NCBI GenBank assembly: GCA_965215225.1
Contig: OZ244039.1
Coordinates: 620,001 to 684,000, forward strand
Length of the DNA: 64,000 nt
Origin: G965215225 sp965215225
GTDB taxonomy: Bacteria > Pseudomonadota > Gammaproteobacteria > CBDBNL01 > JAAOII01
Direction of reading: 5' to 3'
Below the pieces are notes generated by a model. That model did no database searches. It saw only the letters and a list, made by a program, of their open reading frames with translations, and was not told the DNA's origin. This document shows positions 37,368-45,551 of this stretch, in pieces (position 1 is the stretch's first letter; the number at the start of each line of letters is the position of its first letter). Made by a program: the position numbers and the translations under genes.

Positions 37368-38599
37368 CTAAGAAAAAGCCAGGCCCTATTATGAGATGGA
37401 CCGATGAGCGGTTCCCTTTAACCGAGTTCATTGATAAGCAACTACTGAGCTACTATGCTCCCAAGAATTTCAACTTTTGGTACTTTATGGGTAGCCTGTC
37501 TCTGCTCGTCTTGGTTATTCAGCTGGCAAGCGGTATTTTCCTCACTATGAATTACAAGCCAGATGCAGCCAAGGCATTTGCTAGTGTCGAACATATTATG
37601 AGAGATGTCCAGTATGGTTGGCTGATTAGGTATCTTCATTCCACCGGGGCATCGGCTTTTTTCATTGTGGTTTATCTTCACATCTTCCGCGGGCTAATCT
37701 ATGGCTCTTATCGTAAGCCGCGCGAGCTCTTATGGATAATAGGTATGTTGATTTACTTGACTCTTATGGTAGAAGCCTTTTTCGGTTATCTTCTACCCTG
37801 GGGACAAATGTCATTATGGGGAGCTCAAGTGATAGTCAATCTCTTTGCCTCAGTGCCCTTTATCGGCACTGGTCTAGCGGAATGGGTCAGAGGCGACTAT
37901 GTGATATCCGATGCAACTTTGAATCGGTTCTTTGCCCTCCATGTATCCGCTATGCCGCTGGTTCTGCTCTTGCTAGTTGTGTTGCATCTGGTGGCTCTTC
38001 GCCATGTAACCTCGAATAATCCCGATGGGATAGAGATTAAGGAAAATCGCAACAGCCAAGGCCTTCCAGTTGATGGGGTTCCATTCCATCCCTATATGAC
38101 AGTGAAGGACATATTGGCGGCCATGATATTCCTTTTCATCTTCTGCTTCATTGTTTTTTATGCTCCTATGGGCGGGGGCTATTTTATTGAGCCACCTAAT
38201 TATGAAGAGGCAAATCCATTGGTCACCCCTGAACATATCGCCCCTGTATGGTATTTCACTCCTTTTTATGCTATGCTGAGGGCTGTGCCAAGTATTGCTG
38301 GCAGCCAGTTCCCAGCAGTTCTAGTGATGTTCTTTGCCATACTAATATGGTTCTTTCTGCCTTGGCTGGATAGGTCGCCAGTTCGGTCTATTCGTTATAA
38401 AGGGCCTATTACCAAAGTCGCAGTCGGGCTACTTGTGGTCAGTTTCATAGGCCTGGGAATACTAGGGACTCTTCCTCCTAGCACTGCCTATACCTTTTTG
38501 GCGCGAGTGCTAACTTTCATCTATTTTGTCTTCTTTCTGGCTATGCCTATATACAGCAAGATAGATAAGACCAAACCCCTGCCGACCCGATTGACATGA
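37364..38599 (+). CDS. petB: Cytochrome b subunit of the bc1 complex
   Basis: Eight-TM diheme subunit carrying the quinol oxidation and reduction sites. Heme-ligating His pairs are seen in LHSTGASAFFIVVYLHIFRG and LHVSAMPLVLLLLVVLHLV. The Qo-site motif reads PVWY (in APVWYFTPFYAMLRA) rather than PEWY; PVWY is the form known from beta- and gammaproteobacteria, so this is a lineage marker and not a defect. 411 aa. Overlaps petA and petC by 4 bases. Confidence 0.96.
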   Translation: MTKKKPGPIMRWTDERFPLTEFIDKQLLSYYAPKNFNFWYFMGSLSLLVLVIQLASGIFLTMNYKPDAAKAFASVEHIMRDVQYGWLIRYLHSTGASAFFIVVYLHIFRGLIYGSYRKPRELLWIIGMLIYLTLMVEAFFGYLLPWGQMSLWGAQVIVNLFASVPFIGTGLAEWVRGDYVISDATLNRFFALHVSAMPLVLLLLVVLHLVALRHVTSNNPDGIEIKENRNSQGLPVDGVPFHPYMTVKDILAAMIFLFIFCFIVFYAPMGGGYFIEPPNYEEANPLVTPEHIAPVWYFTPFYAMLRAVPSIAGSQFPAVLVMFFAILIWFFLPWLDRSPVRSIRYKGPITKVAVGLLVVSFIGLGILGTLPPSTAYTFLARVLTFIYFVFFLAMPIYSKIDKTKPLPTRLT

Positions 38600-39312
38600 G
38601 ATACCTAATATGGCTGCTGGTCTTCTTCAGCCAGATCTTGTTTGCAGCTGGTGAGGGTTCTTATAGATTGGATAAGGCTCAGACCCGTATCACCGATATT
38701 GAATCCTTGCGCCGCGGCGCCATATTCTTTGCTCAGCATTGTGTAGCCTGCCATTCGGCAAAGTATATGCGCTATACTCATATAGGCAGAGACTTGAAAT
38801 GGACCAATGAAGAACTGCGCGAAAAGGTGATGCTACAAGGTGGCGGCACTTTTGACCCTATCATCTCTCCTCTCACTGATGAGGCGGCTATGACGGCATA
38901 CAACACCATTCCACCAGATCTTTCATTGAGGGCGAGAGTCCATAGTAAAGACTGGCTAATCAGCTATCTCAAAGGCTTTTATCGCGATGACACAACTACT
39001 ACTGGTTATAACAATGCTATCCTGGCCAATACTGTGATGCCGAATGTGCTGGCGCCCTTTCAAGGGGTGCAGGAGAAAGAACTGCATGGTGAAAAACAAC
39101 TGGTCGAGCTCCGCCTTGCGATTCCAGGTCAGCTCAATAGAAAGGAATTCCACGATACTATGGAAGATTTGGTTAACTTCCTCGACTATATGAGCGAGCC
39201 TGCCAAGTTGAAACGGGTTCAGCTGGGGTGGAAGGTGCTATTGTTCCTCTTAATTCTCATATTTCTTGCCTATCTAGTTAAGCGCGAATACTGGAAAGAT
39301 ATAAAGGGCTAA
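38596..39312 (+). CDS. petC: Cytochrome c1 subunit of the bc1 complex
   Basis: Periplasmic c-type heme subunit anchored by a C-terminal TM (about residues 212-231). A signal peptide (residues 1-18, cleavage after FAA) precedes the heme motif CVACH (about residue 49). An axial Met is expected in NTVMPNVLAPF. 238 aa. Last gene of petABC, 7 bases from the convergent ccmA stop. Confidence 0.94.
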   Translation: MRYLIWLLVFFSQILFAAGEGSYRLDKAQTRITDIESLRRGAIFFAQHCVACHSAKYMRYTHIGRDLKWTNEELREKVMLQGGGTFDPIISPLTDEAAMTAYNTIPPDLSLRARVHSKDWLISYLKGFYRDDTTTTGYNNAILANTVMPNVLAPFQGVQEKELHGEKQLVELRLAIPGQLNRKEFHDTMEDLVNFLDYMSEPAKLKRVQLGWKVLLFLLILIFLAYLVKREYWKDIKG

Positions 39313-39319
39313 ATATTCT

Positions 39320-39910
39320 TTAAGCACCCGCATAGTCTTCTAAACAGATCTCTTTTCCTTCATAGACCTGCTGATGGTCGGCATAGATAATTCCGCCACC
39401 ATTTTGCAAGTGCTTATCCAATAGCTTCGCCAGACTGGCAGCGGCATCCTTACTAAGTCCAGCAAACGGCTCATCCAATAGCCATAAGGGCTGTTGGCTA
39501 AGCATAAGACTTGCCAGCGAACAAAGTCTTCTTTGTCCCATAGATAACTCTATACAAAGCTGATTCCTGTGAGGCAAGAGAGCAAAAAAGTCTAGAGCCT
39601 CCTCTATAGCCTTAAGATCGCCAGCAAACAGAAAGGCAAACCATTGCATGGCTTCATAAACCGTCAGCTCATCTGCCAATGCCTCTTGATGACCAATGAA
39701 GCGCATAGCTGCAAATCTGTTGATCTTGCCTTGCTGAATACTAAGCAGACCGCCAAGCAACTTTAACAGACTGGTTTTGCCACTCCCATTGGCTCCGCTT
39801 AGGCGCACAGCTTCCCCGCTGTGAATCTCTATGCTGAGATTGCAAAACAACAGCCGCTCGGCGCGCTCCAGACTGAGAGCCTGCCCACTAAGTAAAAGTT
39901 CGCCCTTCAT
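39320..39910 (-). CDS. ccmA: Cytochrome c biogenesis heme exporter ATPase CcmA
   Basis: ATPase of the CcmABCD system I heme-handling ABC transporter. Walker A GANGSGKTS (about residues 39-47), signature LSMGQRRLCSLASLM, Walker B LWLLDEPFAGLS, and H-loop IYADHQ are typical of CcmA, whose signature deviates from LSGGQ. 196 aa. It stands alone: no ccmB or other ccm gene follows. The remaining ccm genes must be elsewhere. Convergent with petC, whose product needs this pathway. Confidence 0.85.
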   Translation of the reverse strand: MKGELLLSGQALSLERAERLLFCNLSIEIHSGEAVRLSGANGSGKTSLLKLLGGLLSIQQGKINRFAAMRFIGHQEALADELTVYEAMQWFAFLFAGDLKAIEEALDFFALLPHRNQLCIELSMGQRRLCSLASLMLSQQPLWLLDEPFAGLSKDAAASLAKLLDKHLQNGGGIIYADHQQVYEGKEICLEDYAGA

Positions 39911-39969
39911 CCTCCCTATTGTAGAGATAAATAATGACTATAATAATCTTTCTAATTGAGTAGTATGAA

Positions 39970-41850
39970 GTGAGAACCAAATCCCATTATGATGTCATAG
40001 TAGTCGGTGGCGGTCACGCTGGCGTCGAAGCCGCCAGTGCGGCCGCTCGCTTAGGTGCTATGACCCTATTATTGACCCAGAACATTGAGACCCTTGGTCA
40101 GATGTCCTGTAATCCGGCTATAGGAGGCATAGGTAAGAGCCATCTGGTCCGTGAGATAGACGCTATGGGCGGTCTAATGGCGCGAGCCACGGATCAAGCG
40201 GGCATTCACTGGCGAGTTCTTAATGCCACCAAAGGGGCAGCTGTCAGAGCTACGCGTGCCCAAACAGATAGGGATCTCTATAAGCGCGCCATACGGACTC
40301 TCGTCCAGCAAGAAGAAGGAATTCACCTGTTCCAGCAATCAGCCGGCGACCTCATAGTGAAAAGAGGACGGGTGGGCGGAGTCATAACAGAGAGCGGCTT
40401 GACCTTTGGCGCGGATGCAGTAATTCTAGCAACTGGAACCTTCTTAGGAGGGATGATCTATATAGGAGATAAGAGCTATGGCGGAGGAAGAGCAGGCGAT
40501 GCACCTTCCTGCGCTCTGGCTGAACGGCTAAGGGCTTTGCCTTTGAGGGTAGGAAGGTTGAAGACCGGCACCCCACCGCGATTGGATAAGCGGAGTATTA
40601 ACTTCTCCATCCTTGAGGAGCAATGGGGAGATGAGCCCTGTCCAGTCATGGCTTTTGGCGCATCGCCCAGTATTCACCCATCTCAGGTTTGTTGCTTCAT
40701 CACCCACACCAATGAACAAACCCATAGGATCATAGCGAAGCATAAGCATCGCTCACCAATCTATAGCGGGATGATTGATTCAACCGGCCCTCGTTATTGC
40801 CCTTCGATAGAAGACAAGGTGCATAGATTTCCTCATCGTTCAAGCCACCAGATTTTCGTTGAACCAGAGGGTCTCACTAGTAGTGAGGTGTATCCTAACG
40901 GGATATCCACTGGGTTGCCTTTTGCGGTTCAGCAAGACTATGTTCGCACTATCAAGGGTTTTGAACAGGCACGCATCACCCGAGCTGGCTATGCCATTGA
41001 GTATGACTTCTTTGACCCGCGTGATCTCTATCAAACCTTAGAGACCAAGCACATCGAAGGGCTGTTCTTCGCCGGTCAGATTAATGGCACCACTGGCTAT
41101 GAAGAGGCTGCCGCTCAAGGCTTGGTTGCTGGTATCAATGCGGCTCGCAAACTTCAAGGCAAGAGTCCTTGGCTGGCAAAACGGGATTCTTCTTATATAG
41201 GAGTGATGATAGATGACCTGACCACCAAAGGGGCTTCAGAGCCCTATAGACTCTTTACCAGCAGGGCGGAGTTCCGCCTGTTGCTGCGTGAAGACAATGC
41301 GGATATGAGATTGCGTCCTGACGCCTATGAATTAGGACTAATAGATGATGGCGTCTGGCAAGCATTTGAAGCGAAGAAGGAACAGCTAGAACAGACATTG
41401 GAACTACTTAAACGCACCAGGCTCTTTCCTCAAACCGAACAAGCCAAGCAAGTGGAAGATCTACTAGGGGTTTCTTTGGAAAGGGATTACAGCCTAGCCG
41501 AGCTACTTCGCCGTCCCCAGCTGAGCTATAGGGACCTCAGGGGATTCTTACCCACTCAGCCATCCAACAAGGAAGTGGCGGTGCAGGTGGAAACCAGCAT
41601 CAAGTATGAGGGATATATTGAGCGCCAGAAAAAAGAGGTAGCTAAGATGCGCGAGAAGGAGAACATAGCCATTCCCCTAGACTTTGATTATGATAGGGTG
41701 CAAGGGCTCTCCAATGAGGTGCGTGAGAGGCTCACCGAGGTAAGACCCATCAATCTAGGAATGGCAAGCCGCATTCCCGGTATAACCCCAGCCGCCATCA
41801 GCATCCTTCTAGTCTATCTCCATAGAGCCAATATGGAACGGTCTGCTTGA
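39970..41850 (+). CDS. mnmG: tRNA uridine-5-carboxymethylaminomethyl modification enzyme MnmG (GidA)
   Basis: FAD protein that, with MnmE, modifies wobble uridine 34. N-terminal dinucleotide fold DVIVVGGGHAGVEAA, then MSCNPAIGGIGKSHLVREIDA, LNATKGAAVRATRAQ, and the C-terminal GIDA-associated domain (about residues 560-620). 626 aa. The start is a GTG at 39970 because the nearby ATG at 39965 hits an immediate stop. In many bacteria rsmG and parAB follow; here the accessory island begins instead, and the last 34 bases of mnmG are duplicated just downstream. Confidence 0.95.
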   Translation: MRTKSHYDVIVVGGGHAGVEAASAAARLGAMTLLLTQNIETLGQMSCNPAIGGIGKSHLVREIDAMGGLMARATDQAGIHWRVLNATKGAAVRATRAQTDRDLYKRAIRTLVQQEEGIHLFQQSAGDLIVKRGRVGGVITESGLTFGADAVILATGTFLGGMIYIGDKSYGGGRAGDAPSCALAERLRALPLRVGRLKTGTPPRLDKRSINFSILEEQWGDEPCPVMAFGASPSIHPSQVCCFITHTNEQTHRIIAKHKHRSPIYSGMIDSTGPRYCPSIEDKVHRFPHRSSHQIFVEPEGLTSSEVYPNGISTGLPFAVQQDYVRTIKGFEQARITRAGYAIEYDFFDPRDLYQTLETKHIEGLFFAGQINGTTGYEEAAAQGLVAGINAARKLQGKSPWLAKRDSSYIGVMIDDLTTKGASEPYRLFTSRAEFRLLLREDNADMRLRPDAYELGLIDDGVWQAFEAKKEQLEQTLELLKRTRLFPQTEQAKQVEDLLGVSLERDYSLAELLRRPQLSYRDLRGFLPTQPSNKEVAVQVETSIKYEGYIERQKKEVAKMREKENIAIPLDFDYDRVQGLSNEVRERLTEVRPINLGMASRIPGITPAAISILLVYLHRANMERSA

Positions 41851-41878
41851 ATCTTGTGCAAGTGGCGATGGCGACAGA

Positions 41879-42098
41879 TCTCCATAGATCCAATATGGAA
41901 CGTTCTGCTTGAAAGGGGAGGGCAATTTGAGAGGATCGGTTTGCGGGAATGGGGGAGGCAATTTGAGAGAAACGCTTTGCGAGAAGGGAGGAGGGTAATT
42001 TGAGAGGATCGGTTTACGAGAATGGGGGAGGGCAATTTGAAGGATCGGTTTGCGAGAATGGAGGAAGGCAATTTGAGAAGATCGGTCTGCGAGGAAGG
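41879..42098. repeat. Duplicated mnmG 3' end followed by five tandem 37-bp repeats
   Basis: The sequence around 41879-41912 repeats the mnmG terminus (41818-41851) with two or three changes. It is followed by five units of 36-37 bp built on ATTTGAGAGGATCGGTTTGCG and GGGGGAGGGC (starts near 41916, 41950, 41986, 42022, 42059). Units adjoin directly with no unique spacers, so this is not a CRISPR array. Marks the left edge of the accessory island. Confidence 0.85.
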
Positions 42099-42138
42099 AT
42101 AGGCATAAAATGTGACTATTTAAGTTGAATAGATTTTT

Positions 42139-42867
42139 ATGAATACTGGCAAGATTACATATGCGGATGCAATAGAGAAGATCATGGAAGCCCATGGCGG
42201 CTCTGCTTCCCTTAAAACTCTATATGACGAAATATGGCAATATATAGATAGGAGTAAGTTTCATGGCAAAACTCCACTAGCAACTATAAGGCAGAGGCTA
42301 CAAACAACTGAGCGACAGGGGAATAAGCGCTTTAAGAGAATAAGTATAGGTCATTGGGCTTTAGCTGACTATACATTGCCTAGGACGGCAGAGAAGGAGG
42401 AAGAAAGAAATCATACCGAAATCCAAGGGATGTTGTTAATAATTGGTAGCAATCTGTGGGATATGAAAACTTATAGTGCCAATAAGAAGAAAGAGTTTGA
42501 AGGGCAGAAGCTTGAGGACATAGCAACATACAAGCAATGTCCTCCATTCACTTATGATAGGTTTATTAAGGAGATAAGTAGAATTGATATCATCTGGTTT
42601 AATAAGCAAGGATTTCCTAAGAGGGCATTTGAGGTCGAGCATACAACAAAGTTTAAGGGCGCTTTTGGCAGATTTCTCAGATTAGAACACTTCCAAACTA
42701 AACTTTTCTGTGTTGCCGAAAAACAGAAAAAAAGCAAATTTGAAGAAATAAAAGAAGACCCTACATATAGCGCCATCAAGACTAGGGTAGGCTTTTGGAG
42801 CTATGATGAGGTTGAGGCAACCTATAGAGCGGCTCTAATCAAGGAACAGAACGCCCCAAAGATATAA
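42139..42867 (+). CDS. HARE-HTH protein with restriction-endonuclease-like C-terminus
   Basis: N-terminal winged helix of the HARE-HTH type (about residues 6-78): TYADAIEKIMEAHGGSASLKTLYDEIWQYI, then a basic Arg-rich turn and the HWALADY end. This domain is known from restriction systems and chromatin proteins. The C-terminal part carries IDIIWFNKQGFPKRAFEVEHTTKFKG (about 149-174), which reads like the D...ExK/ExH core of a PD-(D/E)XK-type nuclease. 242 aa. I infer a type II restriction enzyme partner of the methyltransferase whose truncated copy lies 0.8 kb downstream, but the recognition site is unknown. Its last 57 bases, coding VEATYRAALIKEQNAPKI and stop, are repeated twice more after the stop. 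Confidence 0.7.
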   Translation: MNTGKITYADAIEKIMEAHGGSASLKTLYDEIWQYIDRSKFHGKTPLATIRQRLQTTERQGNKRFKRISIGHWALADYTLPRTAEKEEERNHTEIQGMLLIIGSNLWDMKTYSANKKKEFEGQKLEDIATYKQCPPFTYDRFIKEISRIDIIWFNKQGFPKRAFEVEHTTKFKGAFGRFLRLEHFQTKLFCVAEKQKKSKFEEIKEDPTYSAIKTRVGFWSYDEVEATYRAALIKEQNAPKI

Positions 42868-43096
42868 TCGGCTCTATAACAATAGATCAAGGAAGTCATT
42901 CATCAAGTTGAGGCAACCTATAGAGCGGCTCTAATCAAGGAGCAGAATGCTCAAAAGATATAACCGGCTCTACAACAATGGATCAAGGAAACCATTGATC
43001 AAGTTGAGGCAACCTATAGAGCGGCTCTAATAAAGGAACAAAACGCCCCAAAGATATAATCGGCTCTACAACAATAGATTAAGGAAATCTGTTTCA
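42811..43096 (+). repeat. Three tandem 96-bp copies of the HARE gene 3' end
   Basis: Copies start at 42811 (inside the gene), 42907 and 43003, period exactly 96 bp. Each carries the last 18 codons and stop plus about 40 bases downstream. Copies two and three are outside the reading frame's use because the stop is retained in the first. The third is truncated near 43090. Confidence 0.9.
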
Positions 43097-43148
43097 GCCT
43101 CGGCGACCACCATCTGTTTTATCTACGACAGGATGATATATCAATGAA

Positions 43149-43700
43149 ATCATTTCAGCGTATCAACCGCCAGATCATCCATAGCTGGCTTCTTTCGCCC
43201 ACACAATCCTTTTTCTGATGATATAAATCATTTCAGAGTATATCAACTAGCAAGTCATTCGTAGCTAGCTTCTCTCACTCATACAATCCTTTTTGCTGAT
43301 GATCTAAATCATTTCAGAGTATATCAACTAGCAGGTCATTCGTAGCTAGCTTCTCTCACTCATACAATCCTTTTTGCTGATGATCTAAATCATTTCAGAG
43401 TATATCAACTAGCAGGTCATTCGTAGCTAGCTTCTCTCACTCATACAATCCTTTTTGCTGATGATCTAAATCACTTCAGAGTATCAACTGGCAGATCATT
43501 CATAGCTAGCTTCTTTCACTCATACAATCCTTTTTGCTGATAATCTAAATGATTTCAGAGTATCAACTGGCAGATCATTCATGGCCGGCTTCTTTCATTC
43601 ACACAACCCTTTTTACTGATAATCTAAATCATTTCAGAGTATCAACGGCTAGATCATTCGTAGCAGGTTTCTTTCACTCACGCAATCCTTAAAGAAGACT
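43149..43700. repeat. Seven-copy tandem repeat of about 80 bp
   Basis: Units begin with ATCATTTCAG at 43149, 43227, 43308, 43389, 43470, 43549 and 43628; spacings are 78, 81, 81, 81, 79 and 79 bases. The three central units are nearly identical and edges are more diverged, the usual signature of unequal crossing-over. Each contains GCTAGC and ACAATCCTTTTTG. I see no conserved reading frame. The last unit runs directly into the truncated methyltransferase gene. Confidence 0.9.
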
Positions 43701-44332
43701 ATCAATTCACTCATAGGTGGATCTCTTGCTGTCATCAATTATTAACTGACGATGGGGTGATCTGGATAAGTGGAACCTTCCACAATATCTATATTGTTGG
43801 CTTTGTCCTCCAAAAATTGGGCTTTAAGATTCTCAATGAAATTGCATGGCTCAAACCCAATGCCCCGCCAAATCTAGCATGCCGATCCTTCGCTCACGCC
43901 CATGAAACCCTGTTGTGGGCTAAGAAGAATAGTAAAGCAAAGCATAGTTTTAATTACGAGCTAATGAAAAGATGGGATCAAACTAATGATGCCCTTAAGA
44001 ATCCCAATAAGCAAATGAGAAGTGTGTGGTCTATTCCCCTTGTCCCCCAGCAAGAGAAAAAATTCGGCAAGCACCCAACCCAAAAACCACAAGAACTATT
44101 GAGGCGGGTCATTCTTTCCTCAAGCAAATCAAAAGACCTAATTTTAGATCCATTTTGTGGTAGCGGCACAACAGGTGTGGTAGCTAGCTGTTATGGGCGA
44201 CACTTCATAGGCATAGACAAAACAAAAGCATTCCTGCAGCTAGCACAAAAAAGAATTATGGCTGAGCAAAACAACAATGATAGCAATTTCTCTTCAATAG
44301 AAGATTTTTCTTTCGAGCAGATTTCTATATAG
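43688..44332 (+). pseudogene. 5'-truncated DNA methyltransferase, copy A
   Basis: C-terminal two thirds of a beta-class N6-adenine/N4-cytosine DNA methyltransferase. Reading starts at KEDYQFTHRW, then LTDDGVIWISGTFHNIY, LKPNAPPNLACRSFAHAHETLLW, HPTQKPQELL, and the SAM motif DPFCGSGTTGVV (about 40 residues before the end). The catalytic DPPY motif that should lie N-terminal is missing because the gene is joined to the 80-bp repeat array. Closest in layout to CcrM/HinfI-type enzymes. The open frame could start at the GTG at 43757, giving 191 aa, but without DPPY it cannot be catalytic. It is convergent with the membrane protein 37 bases on, separated by a small hairpin. About 94-95 percent identical in DNA to copy B, with mostly silent changes. 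Confidence 0.85.
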
Positions 44333-44347
44333 CGAGTTTTGCTTTAT

Positions 44348-44379
44348 TTCCTCTTAATGAGGAACTCTATCATTTTTTT
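44348..44379 (+). terminator. Hairpin between convergent methyltransferase A and membrane protein A
   Basis: TTCCTC, loop TTAAT, GAGGAA forms a 6-bp stem at 44348-44364, with a run of seven T from 44373. The same hairpin recurs between the corresponding genes in copy B (about 48715-48735) and, more decayed, copy C (about 56135-56160). Confidence 0.45.
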
Positions 44380-45551
44380 GAGTCAGGTGAGTCGTTTGCT
44401 TTTTCGGACGAGTCTTTTCCTTTTTCAGAGGATTCTTTTTTTGTCTTAGATGTTTGTTCAATGCCCTCCAATATCTTGCGTATACCACCAAACACTACAG
44501 GCCTATATTCCTTGTCAGCTAGAATTTCTTTTAATGTCTTCTTTATTGCCTTATCTATTGTCTTAAATGGAAGGAAAGAGATTTCTGGCTGATCATGTCC
44601 TAGCTTAATAAAATCGCTAGGATTTTGTTCGATGGCATCCAATAGTCTGCGCTTATAATCATCCAGTAAATTCTTATCTTCCTGATCAACTGGAGTTTCT
44701 GTTACAGTCTTTCTATATTCTATAAAAGCCCGCGCCATAACTTCTTTATGTTTATAAATTTCTTCCAGTTTCTTACTTTCACTTCTCCTATTAGAGAAAA
44801 ACACTAGAGGCCATATGACAAGTCCAAGACTAACTAGACTAACTAGATAAAAAGCATAAAACAGGAAGGAGCCACCTGATGAAGCAGAAGTATCTGAGGA
44901 AGCAGAACCATCTGAGGAAGCAGAACCATCTGAGGGAGCAGAGCCATCTGAGGAAATAGAACTATGTGAGGAAGTAGGACCATCTGGGGGAGTAAAATTA
45001 CTTGAAGAAATAATGTAAACCCACCCTCCTGCTAGCACTATTGCTGATACCATAAATGCTATGAGCCACCGGAGGAAGAATTTGCCACTAGACTTATGTT
45101 CCCTTACTTTATCTTCAAAAAGTTTTATAAGCTCAATAGGAACGTCCTCTCCTTCAACCTTTTTGTTTATATCATCAAGGCGCTTTTTACAATCATCAAG
45201 GTGCTTTTTACAATCATCAAGGCGCTTTTTACAATCATCAAGGCGCTCTTTATACCTTTTGTAAAGGTCTCCTAGGTCATCTTCTCTACCTTTAAACCGT
45301 CTTTCTGTGTTATCAAAGCTTTTTCTATAGTTTTTATAAAGATATTCTAGTTCCTGTTTTGTTGTCTTTATTTCTCGTAAGTTCTTATGGTGACTAGAAA
45401 TATTCTTTTCAAATTGAGAGAGCTTCCTTCCCAGTTGAGCCATTTGAGAAAGCTTATTTTTCAAGAACTCTAAAAGCTCTGCTTCTGTCATTCTATTTAA
45501 ATGCTCTGCTTCTGTCCTTGTATTTAAAGGTTCTTCCTTCTTATCTGCCAT
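44370..45551 (-). CDS. Two-TM coiled-coil membrane protein, paralogue A
   Basis: I do not recognise a named family. Layout: N-terminal cytoplasmic coiled coil (about residues 25-150) containing four direct heptads of the type CKKRLDD; TM1 (about 160-182); an exposed Ser/Asp/Gly/Ala-rich loop made of 18-bp DNA repeats (SASSDGSASSDTSASS region); TM2 (about 225-247); then a cytoplasmic tail starting ESKKLEEIYKHKEVMARAF and ending in a Lys/Ser/Asp-rich run. Start chosen at the ATG at 45551 because AAAGGAG sits eight bases upstream; a longer frame starting with TTG at 45569 contains that Shine-Dalgarno. It has two paralogues in the island (48739 and 56159), each next to a methyltransferase remnant. 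Possible role as effector or sensor in a defence module is inference from context only. Confidence 0.75.
   Translation of the reverse strand: MADKKEEPLNTRTEAEHLNRMTEAELLEFLKNKLSQMAQLGRKLSQFEKNISSHHKNLREIKTTKQELEYLYKNYRKSFDNTERRFKGREDDLGDLYKRYKERLDDCKKRLDDCKKHLDDCKKRLDDINKKVEGEDVPIELIKLFEDKVREHKSSGKFFLRWLIAFMVSAIVLAGGWVYIISSSNFTPPDGPTSSHSSISSDGSAPSDGSASSDGSASSDTSASSGGSFLFYAFYLVSLVSLGLVIWPLVFFSNRRSESKKLEEIYKHKEVMARAFIEYRKTVTETPVDQEDKNLLDDYKRRLLDAIEQNPSDFIKLGHDQPEISFLPFKTIDKAIKKTLKEILADKEYRPVVFGGIRKILEGIEQTSKTKKESSEKGKDSSEKANDSPDSKK
45173..45256 (-). repeat. 21-bp tandem repeat coding for coiled-coil heptads
   Basis: Four copies of a 21-base unit translate to near-identical heptads with a Cys at the same position each time. 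Copy number can change by slippage without breaking the frame, changing coiled-coil length by one heptad per unit. The other two paralogues lack this expansion. Confidence 0.85.

Noticed and set aside
37364..38599. Qo-site mutation PEWY to PVWY in cytochrome b as a defect
   Set aside because: PVWY is a known natural variant in beta- and gammaproteobacteria, so it is a taxonomic marker.
41916..42098. CRISPR array
   Set aside because: Repeats of 36-37 bp look CRISPR-sized, but they adjoin directly with no unique spacers and no cas genes are present.
41809..42195. Minus-strand ORF of 128 codons over the 37-bp repeats
   Set aside because: Composed of repeated SRKPI words from the tandem array and overlapping the end of mnmG and start of the HARE gene; no ribosome site.
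43149..43700. CRISPR or integron attC array
   Set aside because: Whole 78-81-bp units are repeated, without variable spacers or cassette genes, and no integrase is visible.
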